This document shows positions 1-9,000 of a DNA stretch of 36,106 nucleotides, piece by piece (position 1 is the stretch's first letter; each line of letters begins with the position of its first letter). The position numbers were made by a program, and so were the translations under genes. Below the pieces are notes generated by a model. The model ran no database searches, was not told the origin of the DNA, and saw nothing but the letters and a program-made list of their open reading frames with translations. Source of the stretch: Soonwooa sp032062245 (lineage in GTDB: Bacteria > Bacteroidota > Bacteroidia > Flavobacteriales > Weeksellaceae); assembly GCF_032062245.1 (NCBI RefSeq), contig NZ_DAMBQF010000027.1:1-36106 (forward strand), read 5' to 3'.

Positions 1-54
1 TTTTACAATACAAAATGAGGGTATAATTCTGTCCAACGTTTGGGGAGACTTACA
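1..54. mobile_element. Tip of an IS3-family-like insertion sequence (left edge)
   Basis: Bases 1-54 are a perfect inverted copy of bases 36052-36105. Read from the outer tip (base 54) inward, the sequence begins TGTAAGTCTCCCC and continues AAACGTTGGACA. This resembles IS150-group IS3-family ends: a TG...CA tip, a C-run, then AAxGTTGGACA. Identity with the right-hand copy stops exactly after the terminal CA, as expected at an element boundary. The rest of the element lies outside the window, so no transposase is visible and the family assignment rests on the tip alone. Confidence 0.65.
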
Positions 55-66
55 GTTTAAAAATAG

Positions 67-97
67 AAAAACTTGCTGAGAATATCAACAAGTTTTT
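67..97 (-). terminator. Rho-independent terminator of the copper ATPase gene
   Basis: A 13-bp stem (67-79 with 85-97, one G-U pair) has a 5-nt loop. On the minus strand it ends in a T-rich tail (AGTTTTTCT). It lies about 20 bp past the stop codon of the P-type ATPase gene and only 12 bp from the IS boundary, so the IS inserted just outside the transcription unit. Confidence 0.85.
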
Positions 98-118
98 CTT
101 TAATAATGCTTTAACTTT

Positions 119-2806
119 TTACTTCACATCCAAATCCACAGCATTCAATCTCAAAGAATTTAAAATTACAGAAAGCGAACTAAAACTCATTGCTGCGGCG
201 GCAATCATCGGTGACAACAAGATTCCGAAGAAAGGGTAGAGCAAACCTGCTGCTAACGGAATTCCTAGAACGTTGTAAATAAACGCAAAGAATAGATTTT
301 CTTTGATGTTTTTCAGTAGCTTTTCGCTTAACATTTTTGCTTTTGCAACGCCCAAAATATCGCCTTTTAGCAAAGTCATTTCTGCGCTTTCAATCGCAAC
401 GTCGGTTCCCGTTCCCATCGCAATTCCCACGTTAGATTGTGCAAGAGCAGGAGCGTCGTTAATTCCATCACCTGTCATAGCAACAATTTTTCCTTCGGAC
501 TGCAATTTTTTAACTTCATTCAATTTGTCTTGCGGAAGTGCATTTGCGATGTAATGTTTGATTCCAAGTTCGTCTGCGACGGCTTTTGCGGTGTTTTCGT
601 TGTCACCTGTCATCATCATAACATCAACGCCTTCTTTTAATAAAAACTCAACCGCTTTTTTAGACGTTTCTTTAATTTTATCTGTAAAACTCACAAAGCC
701 TAAAACTTGGTTTCCTTCAGCTACATAAGAGATTGTGTGCGATTTTGACTGAACTTCGGTGGCTTTTTGTTTTAAAATTTCGGGAATGACAATTCCGTTT
801 GAAGTTAAAAGATTTTCGTTTCCTAAATAAGTTTTGTTTCCATTAATATTCCCTTGAACACCTTTACCAGAAACGTTTTCAAAGTTTTCTACTTTTTCAA
901 ATGCAATGTTGTGTTCTTTTGCTTTCTTTAGAACAGCGTTTGAAAGTGGATGTTCTGAATTTTGATTTAAAGAAGCGGCAACTTGTAAAATCTTAGTTTC
1001 GGTGGCATCATTAACAGCTTCAATATGCTCCAAGGAAGGCTTTCCTTCGGTTAAAGTTCCTGTTTTATCGGTGATTAAAACGTTTACTTTGTTCAGTTGT
1101 TCAAGTGCTTCGGCATTTTTAATTAAAATTCCGTTTTTCGCGCCTTTTCCAATTCCAACCATTAATGACATTGGCGTTGCTAAACCTAGAGCACATGGAC
1201 AAGCCACAATTAAAACCGCAACAGCGTTCACGAATGCAAATAATGTTTTTTGACCTTCTGGACCGAAAACTTGCCATAAAATAAAGGTTAAAATAGCAAC
1301 TAAAATCACTACTGGAACAAAAACTTTAGAAACTTTATCCGTCAATTTCTGAATTGGAGCGCGACTACGGCTTGCTTCATTCACCATTTTGATGATTTGT
1401 GAAAGCAAAGTTTCGTCGCCAACTTTTTCGGCTTTCATCAAGAAAACTTGATTTCCGTTGATGGTTCCAGAAGTTACTTTATCGTTTTCAGATTTCTCAA
1501 TAGGAATAGGCTCTCCCGTAATCATCGATTCATCGATAGACGAATTTCCTTCAATAATTTTACCATCAACTGGGATTTTTTCGCCTGGTTTTACTTTTAA
1601 AATATCACCTATATTTACTTCATCCAAAGTAATTTTACGTTCAGTATCGCCTTCCACCAAAGTAGCTTCATCAGGCGAAAGATTCATTAATTCTTGAATA
1701 GCCTTTCCTGTTTTTTTGTGAGCCGCTGCATCCATCCATTGTCCAAGAATCACCAAGGTTAAAATCACACAGACCGCCTCAAAATATAGAGGAATATTAC
1801 CACCATGACCACGAATTTCGTGCGGAATAATATTTGGAAAAAACATGGCAAAAAGGCTGAACAAAAATGCAGCAGCAACGCCCAAAGCAATCAAACTAAA
1901 CATATTGAGGTTCCAAGTTTTAAATGAAATCCAACCTCTTTTCATTAAAAACCATCCCGAATAAAACAAAACAGGAATCGTTAACGCCAATTCTATATAA
2001 GCCTGAAATTCGTGCGAAAACGGAAAATTATACCACATTCCACCCATCGACAAAATGAAAACGGGAAGTGTGAACGCCAAAGAAATCCAGAATTTTTTCT
2101 TTAAAATATTGTAAGTTTCATCCTCTTCATCGTCACTTTTGTCGGGCATTTTTACTAAATCCATTCCACAAATCGGACAATCGCCTGGCGTGTCTTGCAC
2201 AATTTCTGGATGCATCGGACAAGTGTATTGCGCTTTTTTCTTTTCAGGATATTTCACCAAGTCCATTCCACAAACGGGACAACCCACATTGGAATCGTAA
2301 ACCTTGTCGCCCTCGCAATACATCGGACAATAATATTTTCCCGCGTTATCGTGGTTGGTTGGCGGTTGATGGTTGTCGGTTGTTGGATGAGCATGATGAT
2401 GATGATGATGTTTCTCCTCTTGGCTCTTGACTCTTGGTTCTTGGTTCTTCTCCTCAATCGGTACCAAGTACATTTTACAAACGGGGCATCTTTCACCTTG
2501 CGTAAAATAAACTTTATCGCCTTCACATTCCATTGGACAATAATAAACCGACGACGGTGAAACTCTATCTTGCGGCTTCACAAAAGTGTTATCTACTACA
2601 TTTGGGTCTTGCAATTTGTAGTTTCCAGCTTGTGAAAGAGCTTCGTTAAGTTCATCTAAACTAACCTCACGATCGCCGTGTATCACTGCTTCACTTTTTT
2701 CTAAATTAACATGAGCGTGAATTCCTTCTATATTATTTAATGCTTCAGTAATTTTCCCCTGACAACCAGAGCAAGTCATTCCTAAAACTTTATATGTGTG
2801 TTCCAT
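119..2806 (-). CDS. copA: Cu(I)/Ag(I)-type P1B ATPase with HMA and three heavy-metal-binding modules
   Basis: This 895-residue protein should export monovalent copper or silver across the inner membrane using ATP. Residues 1-66 form an HMA domain with the GMTCSGC site (C12, C15). Three zinc-ribbon-like heavy-metal-binding modules of the CPMxxxxxxxxxxxxCPxCGM kind follow (about 88-117, 158-188 and 193-222), separated by a low-complexity linker with six consecutive His. The ATPase core has the transport motif CPC (about residue 535), the phosphorylation motif DKTGTLTEGKP (about 580), the TGE actuator loop and the hinge GDGINDAP (about 782). CPC in this arrangement is typical of Cu/Ag transporters. 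The gene is longer than usual because of the added metal-binding modules. It is monocistronic, with its own terminator, and no copper regulator or CopZ gene is next to it. Confidence 0.95.
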   Translation of the reverse strand: MEHTYKVLGMTCSGCQGKITEALNNIEGIHAHVNLEKSEAVIHGDREVSLDELNEALSQAGNYKLQDPNVVDNTFVKPQDRVSPSSVYYCPMECEGDKVYFTQGERCPVCKMYLVPIEEKNQEPRVKSQEEKHHHHHHAHPTTDNHQPPTNHDNAGKYYCPMYCEGDKVYDSNVGCPVCGMDLVKYPEKKKAQYTCPMHPEIVQDTPGDCPICGMDLVKMPDKSDDEEDETYNILKKKFWISLAFTLPVFILSMGGMWYNFPFSHEFQAYIELALTIPVLFYSGWFLMKRGWISFKTWNLNMFSLIALGVAAAFLFSLFAMFFPNIIPHEIRGHGGNIPLYFEAVCVILTLVILGQWMDAAAHKKTGKAIQELMNLSPDEATLVEGDTERKITLDEVNIGDILKVKPGEKIPVDGKIIEGNSSIDESMITGEPIPIEKSENDKVTSGTINGNQVFLMKAEKVGDETLLSQIIKMVNEASRSRAPIQKLTDKVSKVFVPVVILVAILTFILWQVFGPEGQKTLFAFVNAVAVLIVACPCALGLATPMSLMVGIGKGAKNGILIKNAEALEQLNKVNVLITDKTGTLTEGKPSLEHIEAVNDATETKILQVAASLNQNSEHPLSNAVLKKAKEHNIAFEKVENFENVSGKGVQGNINGNKTYLGNENLLTSNGIVIPEILKQKATEVQSKSHTISYVAEGNQVLGFVSFTDKIKETSKKAVEFLLKEGVDVMMMTGDNENTAKAVADELGIKHYIANALPQDKLNEVKKLQSEGKIVAMTGDGINDAPALAQSNVGIAMGTGTDVAIESAEMTLLKGDILGVAKAKMLSEKLLKNIKENLFFAFIYNVLGIPLAAGLLYPFFGILLSPMIAAAAMSFSSLSVILNSLRLNAVDLDVK
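2393..2410. repeat. Trinucleotide microsatellite coding for the His tract of the copper ATPase
   Basis: Six ATG units in tandem read as CAT codons on the minus strand and give six consecutive His in the linker between the first and second heavy-metal-binding modules. The flanking linker DNA is also low complexity (many GGTTG-like words). Slippage here would change the number of His in frame. Confidence 0.85.
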
Positions 2807-2993
2807 ATTCCTTGAATTTATAATACAAAATTCGGAAATGCAAAACTTTCTTTGTTATAGATTTAAGGAAAAGAGTTATATCTTTTAGTTAGGAGTCACT
2901 AATTATGAATTATTAATTATCTCTGTAAAACAACTCATCATTCATCACTTATAATTGGTCTAGTGGTTTGAGATTATGGTCTTAGTATTTATT

Positions 2994-3755
2994 TTACTTT
3001 TCAATATAATCTAAAATTTTCTTAGTCATATAATTGCGCTCTTAAGGTGTTGCATCATTATCCATCCTCGAATGCTTAATATTGGTCCAATCGATTATGA
3101 TACCATATTTTTTCAATTCAATTTTATTAGGTAAAACATCAAAATCAGCAGGATAATCATTAGACCTAAGACAGTAAATTTTTGGTTGAGAAGTTCTCGG
3201 TAGTTCCATACGATGATTGTCCATCGAAATCAATTTATCAACTAATTCTGGATGCTGATGAGTAAATAAAACAGACATATCTCCACCATTAGAATGACCT
3301 ATAAGTATTAATTTTTGATAATCATAATTGGGGAAATCGGTCTTAATCCGATTGAGGACATACAAAATGTTATCCGCACCACGTTGCCAATTTGGAAGAC
3401 GAGTTTCTCGTAGATTACCTTCCATAGCTAACATCTCATCGGTTGCAAGTTCATGCTGAATACTGAAGATAGTATAACTTTTAGATGCTAAAAACTCGGT
3501 TAAATAGGAATAAACTTTATTATCACCACCTTTATTTTCGCCCCAACCGTGACTAAAAATTATTGGTATTTTATTAGAGGTTGCTATATTTTCAGGTTGA
3601 TAAATTGCCACTGAAATCTCTCTATGTCTTGTAGTATCAACATAAGTAAATTCATCTATTTGTATAGATTTATTACTAGCATTTTGAGTCGCACAAGCAG
3701 AAAGAACCATTACAAATAATATTAGTACTGAGTTTTTTATAAGGCTTATTCTCAT
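2994..3755 (-). pseudogene. Lipoprotein alpha/beta hydrolase, C-terminus cut by an in-frame TAA
   Basis: The open frame gives 237 residues up to a TAA at 3042-3044. The N-terminus is a lipoprotein signal with lipobox LSAC. The body is an alpha/beta-hydrolase fold with oxyanion-region HGWGEN and nucleophile elbow GHSNGG. A His near the end (NIKHSRMDND) would suit the catalytic triad. The same frame continues after the stop for 15 codons (ERNYMTKKILDYIEK) to a TAA at 2994-2996. That segment is a natural-looking terminal helix, so the original codon was probably GAA or CAA. The enzyme may still work, since the lost part is short and lies after the catalytic residues. The substrate is unknown; dienelactone-hydrolase- or acetylxylan-esterase-like enzymes are possible. 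It lies 33 bp after the GNAT gene and is probably co-transcribed with it. Confidence 0.7.
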
Positions 3756-3788
3756 AATAAGTAAACTACAGAATTTAATACTTTTATT

Positions 3789-4322
3789 TTATTCGTTTCT
3801 AAGTTTAGAATAAACGTCAATATCAATAAATTTTCCATCTTTTATTTCAGCTTGACGCATCCGACCTTCGAATTTGAAATTTAATTTAGTCATAATTTTT
3901 TTTGAATTCTCATTTTCAGGCTCAATAACACATTCTATTCTTTTGATTCTCATGTTTTTATGAGCGTATTCGCAAGCTGTATCAAAAGCCTCAGCAATGT
4001 ATCCTTTTCCCCAATATTCTGGTAGAAGCCAGTACCCGCCTTCTGCTTTTTGATGCTCTTTAATAATTCCACTAAAACCACAAGCTCCCAAAAATTCGTT
4101 GGTATTTTTATCGCAAATTGCCCACCAGAAGCCTTTTCCTGACTCCGACAAATGTTTGTACCATTCCATTTGTTCCTTTGTAGCTTCTAATGTATCATAT
4201 CGGATGGTCAAAAAATTATATATTATTGGATTTGATAAAGCTCTATGAACAAAAGTGATGTCATCATCTTCAATCGGTCGTATTAATAATCGTGATGTGT
4301 AAAGTGTTTTTGAAACATCCAT
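3789..4322 (-). CDS. GNAT acetyltransferase, RimJ/RimL type
   Basis: This 177-residue protein has the layout of the RimJ/RimL-like acetyltransferases (Acetyltransf_3). It begins with the family pattern TSRLLIRPIEDDD. The acetyl-CoA pyrophosphate loop is seen as PEYWGKGYIAEAFD (about residues 101-114), followed by CVIEPENENSKKIM, the conserved Asn-Ser segment of motif B. Members acetylate N-terminal amines of ribosomal proteins, or small molecules and antibiotics; the substrate cannot be read from the sequence. The gene precedes the hydrolase locus by 33 bp. A TATTTTTG box lies 11 bp before the ATG. Confidence 0.88.
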   Translation of the reverse strand: MDVSKTLYTSRLLIRPIEDDDITFVHRALSNPIIYNFLTIRYDTLEATKEQMEWYKHLSESGKGFWWAICDKNTNEFLGACGFSGIIKEHQKAEGGYWLLPEYWGKGYIAEAFDTACEYAHKNMRIKRIECVIEPENENSKKIMTKLNFKFEGRMRQAEIKDGKFIDIDVYSKLRNE

Positions 4323-4332
4323 TTTTTATTTT

Positions 4333-4340
4333 CAAAAATA
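4333..4340 (-). promoter_or_regulatory. Candidate -7 box for the GNAT/hydrolase unit
   Basis: On the minus strand this reads TATTTTTG, an exact match to the Bacteroidetes TAnnTTTG consensus, 10-11 bp before the start codon. No clear -33 TTG is seen, and the region is so AT-rich that a chance match is possible. Confidence 0.4.
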
Positions 4341-4476
4341 AAGTTTTTTATTTTTTTAGATAAAGTTTTATTAATAATAATAGCTAAACTCTACATTTTG
4401 TCAAATTGTAAAGTTTTTATGATAAACTGTTTATGAAAAATTAAAGCATAGAAGTTAAATTGTTGAAAAATCTGAT

Positions 4477-4484
4477 TAATTTTG
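4477..4484 (+). promoter_or_regulatory. Candidate -7 box for the signalling cluster
   Basis: TAATTTTG matches TAnnTTTG exactly and lies about 45 bp before the first kinase gene. TTG triplets occur upstream, but closer than the usual 19-20 bp spacing, so the -33 part is weak. The 4323-4529 gap holds nothing else that I recognise. Confidence 0.4.
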
Positions 4485-4529
4485 TTTTTTATTAATGAAA
4501 GCTTGTATTAATAGCTTATTTTTACATTT

Positions 4530-5999
4530 ATGATTTTAATTGTAGACGACAATCAATCCAATATATTTTCACTGAAAAGGCTTTTGGAATCTCAGGATTT
4601 CCCTGTGGATACCGCAAGTTCGGGTGAAGAAGCTCTTGCAAAAGGGCTTCGCAACGATTATCAATTGATAATTTTGGATGTTCAAATGCCCGAAATGGAT
4701 GGTTTCGAGGTGGCAGAAACTTTTGCCGGTTATAGCAAGACCAAAGAAATTCCGATTATTTTTCTTTCCGCTGTGAATACCGACAAACGCTTTATTACAA
4801 AGGGTTATGCTTCCGGTGGAATCGATTATGTGACCAAGCCTATCGATCCAGATATTTTGATGTTGAAGGTGAAAACCTACTACAATATTCAAGGGCAAAA
4901 TGCGGAGTTGAAGAAAATCAAACAAAGCCTTGAACTTGAAGTAAAAGGCCGTCGCGAAACACAAGTTGTGATGAAATCGCAGCTCGACCATTTTCAGCAA
5001 ATGTTGGAAGCGCTTCCTCAAATTGCTTTTACACTGAGCAATACGGGCGAAATTGAGTTCGTTAACCGAAGATGGTTCCAATATTCGAAGTCGGATAAAT
5101 CCTTTCCGGAAGTCCATCCCGATGATAAAGATTTAGTGGACGAATTTGGGCGTCAACGTGAAAACCTAGAAGCCATCGCACTTGAGGCTCGAATTAAAAA
5201 TATCGAAACGGGAGAGTACCGTTATCATTTATTGAGGATGTCCCCGATTTTAGAAAATTCGGAAGCGAAAAATTGGGTGGGAACATTCACCGATATCAAC
5301 GATCAAAAAAGGGTTGAGAAGGAAAAAGACGAATTTTTAAGTATCGCAAGCCATGAGCTGAAAACGCCGTTAACAAGTATTAAAGCTTACGTTCAGCTTT
5401 TAGATCGCAAATTGAAACTTGACAAAGAAAGTCCTGAAGCCAATTACGTGGCAAAAGTTCAGGATCAAATTGATAAACTGAATAATCTTATTACCGATTT
5501 GCTCGATGTTTCCAAAATTGAAAACGGAAAATTGAAGATGAATTTACAGCCAACCAATTTGGAAAATGTAATTCATAACGCGATTGAAACGATTATTCAA
5601 ACTCATGATGAAAACAGCGTAAGCATTGAAAGACACGGACAAAAACCAGATTTTTTAATGCCGTTTGACGCCATTCGTGTGGAGCAAGTTTTAATCAATT
5701 TCTTAACCAACGCCATAAAATATTCACCGAAAAATAACAAAGTTATCGTAACCACTTCTGTGGACGAAAACGATGTTAAAATCAGTGTAACCGACTTCGG
5801 AATCGGGATTCCCGAGTACAAGCAAGATGCGGTTTTCAATAAATTTTATCGTGTTGAAGAGTCTTCCCTGCAGTTTCAAGGCATGGGAATTGGGCTTTAC
5901 ATTTGTGCAGAAATCATCAAGCAACATGGCGGAAGCATTGGTCTTTCCAGCATTATTGATGAAGGATCAACTTTTTATTTCACCTTACCAATAAAGTAA
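4530..5999 (+). CDS. Receiver-PAS-histidine kinase (soluble)
   Basis: This is a 489-residue soluble sensor kinase with an N-terminal receiver (residues 1-118: acidic pocket D6/D7, phospho-acceptor D50 in ILDVQMPEMDG, K103 in TKP). A short coiled coil comes next (about 122-150), then a PAS domain (about 155-262). The HisKA dimerisation domain has the phospho-acceptor H275 in SHELKTPL. The HATPase_c domain has the N box (NFLTNAIKYSP), G1 (DFGIGIPE) and G2 (GMGIGLYI). A receiver at the front means its kinase is probably set by phosphotransfer from another kinase, perhaps the large hybrid kinase that starts only 4 bp downstream. No membrane segment is present, so it acts in the cytoplasm. It is the first gene of the signalling cluster. 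Confidence 0.93.
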   Translation: MILIVDDNQSNIFSLKRLLESQDFPVDTASSGEEALAKGLRNDYQLIILDVQMPEMDGFEVAETFAGYSKTKEIPIIFLSAVNTDKRFITKGYASGGIDYVTKPIDPDILMLKVKTYYNIQGQNAELKKIKQSLELEVKGRRETQVVMKSQLDHFQQMLEALPQIAFTLSNTGEIEFVNRRWFQYSKSDKSFPEVHPDDKDLVDEFGRQRENLEAIALEARIKNIETGEYRYHLLRMSPILENSEAKNWVGTFTDINDQKRVEKEKDEFLSIASHELKTPLTSIKAYVQLLDRKLKLDKESPEANYVAKVQDQIDKLNNLITDLLDVSKIENGKLKMNLQPTNLENVIHNAIETIIQTHDENSVSIERHGQKPDFLMPFDAIRVEQVLINFLTNAIKYSPKNNKVIVTTSVDENDVKISVTDFGIGIPEYKQDAVFNKFYRVEESSLQFQGMGIGLYICAEIIKQHGGSIGLSSIIDEGSTFYFTLPIK

Positions 6000-6003
6000 A
6001 TTT

Positions 6004-9000
6004 ATGGCAGGAAAAACAATCAGAAATCTACAATTTGGCGTGGGAATGTCGCTGTTGTTGCTTATTGCGACCTCAATTGCATCGTATTTAAGCATTCAAA
6101 AACAAATGGAAAACCGCGAAAGTTTGTCCAATTCAAGACGATCCATAACCGCGATAAAAGACGTTTTGGTGTCACTTTTAGACGCTGAAACAGGAAATCG
6201 AGGCTTTCAAATTACAGGCAAAGAAGAGTTTTTAGAGCCGTATAATCGTGGTTTGGAAGAATTTCCGAAGGCGATTGCTCGTTTAAAAGATTTGGGCAAC
6301 GACGATAAAATTCAAAATGATCGTGTTGACAGTCTTCAAAGTTCGGTGCAGAGCCGAATTGGCGTTTTGCAAAGTATGATTGATAAGAAGCGTCAAAATT
6401 TGGATGTTTCGCAATCCGATATGCTTCGTAGCAAGTTCTACATGGACAAAAGTCGCAAATTGGTGGCTGATTTTGTGAAGCATGAAGAAGATGTTTTAGA
6501 ACTTAAAAATGTCGATCTCAAAGAATCTGCGTTGATCACCAAAATTTTCCTTCTATTTTCGTCACTTGGCGCGATTGGGATTACGGCTTTTCTTTATTTT
6601 AAACTTCGAAGTGATATTCTCCGTCGTGACAAATTAGAAAAAGCATTGGTTTCTAAAGATGAACAAATGACGGCGCGAGTTTCGGCGATTCAAAAGATTG
6701 CAAACGGCGTTGCCAAAGGCGATTACAGTTTACGAATTAATGATTCTGAATCCGATAATTTAGGTGAATTGGTTGGTTCTTTAAATCACATGACCGATGC
6801 CCTGAAAACGTCTTTTGAAACCATTAATAAAAGCGATTGGCGACAAAAAGGTTTGGCAGTTCTCAACGAATCTTTGGTCGGGAATAAATCCATTAAAGAG
6901 ACAACTACAAAGGCTTTGGCGCATTTGGTGGAGTACGGAAATTGCATCAGTGGCGCACTTTATTTGTTGAATGATGATGTATTAAAACTTGAAAGTTCAT
7001 ATGGTTTAGAAAGCAGCATGAAAAACCACTTTAATATAGGTGAAGGCATGGTTGGACAAGTTTTTATTAAGAATACGCCTCGTGTTTACAATGATATTTT
7101 AGAGAAAGATGTGGTGGCAAGTTTTGCAAGTACCAAGTTGCATATCAACGGAATTTTGCTGGTTCCCATTATGCATGGTCGTCAAGCGATCGGAATTATT
7201 GAATTAAATTCGCGTAACAATTTCCATGAGGATGATGTTGATTTTTTTGCAGAAAGTTGCCGAATTATTGGTATTGCAATAAGCGCAGCAAAAGGTCGTG
7301 AAAAAGAGCAAAAATTATTGGAAGAAACTCAAGCGCAGTCGGAGGAATTGCAAGTTCAGCATTCTGAATTAGAGAATTTAAATACCGAATTAGAAGCTCA
7401 GACGCAAAGATTACAAGCATCAGAAGAAGAATTGAGAGTTCAGCAAGAAGAATTAATGCAAACTAACGCCGAATTGGAAGAGCGTTCGAAGCTATTAGAA
7501 GAGAAAAATCATTTGATAGCAGAACGTAATATTGAAATCCAGAAGAAGGCAGAAGAATTGGCGTTAAGTACAAAATACAAGTCGGAATTTTTGGCGAATA
7601 TGTCCCACGAATTGCGCACACCGTTGAATTCGATCTTACTGCTTTCTCGATTGATGGCGGAAGATCCAGACGATAATTTAACTGAAGATCAAATAGAATC
7701 TGCAAAAGTAATTCAAAGTTCGGGTAGTAGCTTGTTGACCTTAATTGATGAGATTTTAGATTTAGCAAAAATTGAATCTGGTAAAATGAATTTAGAGTAT
7801 CAACACGTTCTAATAGAAGATGTAGTAAAGGATTTGCGTAATTTATTCAATCCATTAATGAAGGAAAAAGGTTTGGAGTTTAATATTAATATCGATTCAG
7901 ATTTACGTCAAACTATTGAAACCGACAGACTTCGTGTTGATCAAGTCTTGAGAAATCTAATGTCAAACGCTCTTAAATTTACTTCTAAAGGCAGTATTAG
8001 TCTAAATATTAAGAAAGATCCTACACAAAAAGAATTTGTTATTTTCTCTGTAAAAGATACGGGAATCGGGATTCCAGAAGACAAACAACGTATTATTTTT
8101 GAAGCGTTTCAACAAGCGGATGGTTCTACCAGACGTAAGTTTGGCGGGACTGGACTTGGACTTTCCATCAGCCGAGAAATTGCAAAATTATTGGGAGGCG
8201 AACTTCGATTGTCTTCAAAAGTAGATGAAGGTTCCGAGTTCAGTTTGGTGATTCCGATGACTTCAAAATTGAAGGTCGAATACGTGAATAAGGACCAAGA
8301 TTTAATTGAAACCATTCAAGAAGATGTTCAAGAAATCAAAGAAATTATTGCTTTTGAGGACGACGAATTGCATGATCCAATCGAGATTTTGGGCATTCCA
8401 GAAGATGTTCCTGACGATCGAGATTTTATTGCAAAAGACGATAAAGTGATTTTGATTGTTGAAGATGACGTTAATTTCGCAAAAGCTTTGGTGAGATATG
8501 CGCACACTCAAAATTACAAAGCAATAGCGGTGGTTCGTGGCGATTATGCACTTCCTGCAGCACTGCAATACCGTCCGTCGGCGATTTTGTTGGATGTTCA
8601 ACTACCTGTAAAAGATGGTTGGCAAGTAATGGATGAATTAAAAGGAAATCTTCAAACCAAGCATATTCCTGTGCACATGATGTCGTCTCTGCACGTGAAA
8701 AAAGAAAGTTTGATGAAAGGCGCCATCGATTTCATCAACAAACCGATGGCATTAGAACAAATGGCTGAAGTTTTCAAAAAAATTGAAGAAGCTCTAAGCA
8801 AAACCCTTCAAAAAGTGCTTATTGTAGAGGAAAATGCGAAACATGCCACCGCGCTTTCGTACTTTTTGAGCAATTTCAATATTTCGGCCTCTGTGGAAGA
8901 TAAAGCGGAGGATTGCGTGACGGCGTTCATTGATCAGAACGTGGATTGCGTGATTTTGAACGTTGAAAATTCTCGTGGTGAAGAATATTCAATTATTGAA

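Noticed and set aside
2195..2560. Plus-strand open frame of 121 residues
   Set aside because: It is the antisense of the metal-binding region of the copper ATPase. The low-complexity His/Met repeat keeps several frames open there.
4569..5117. Minus-strand open frame of 182 residues inside the first kinase gene
   Set aside because: The opposite strand has clear receiver and PAS domains in full frame; this frame shows no domain.
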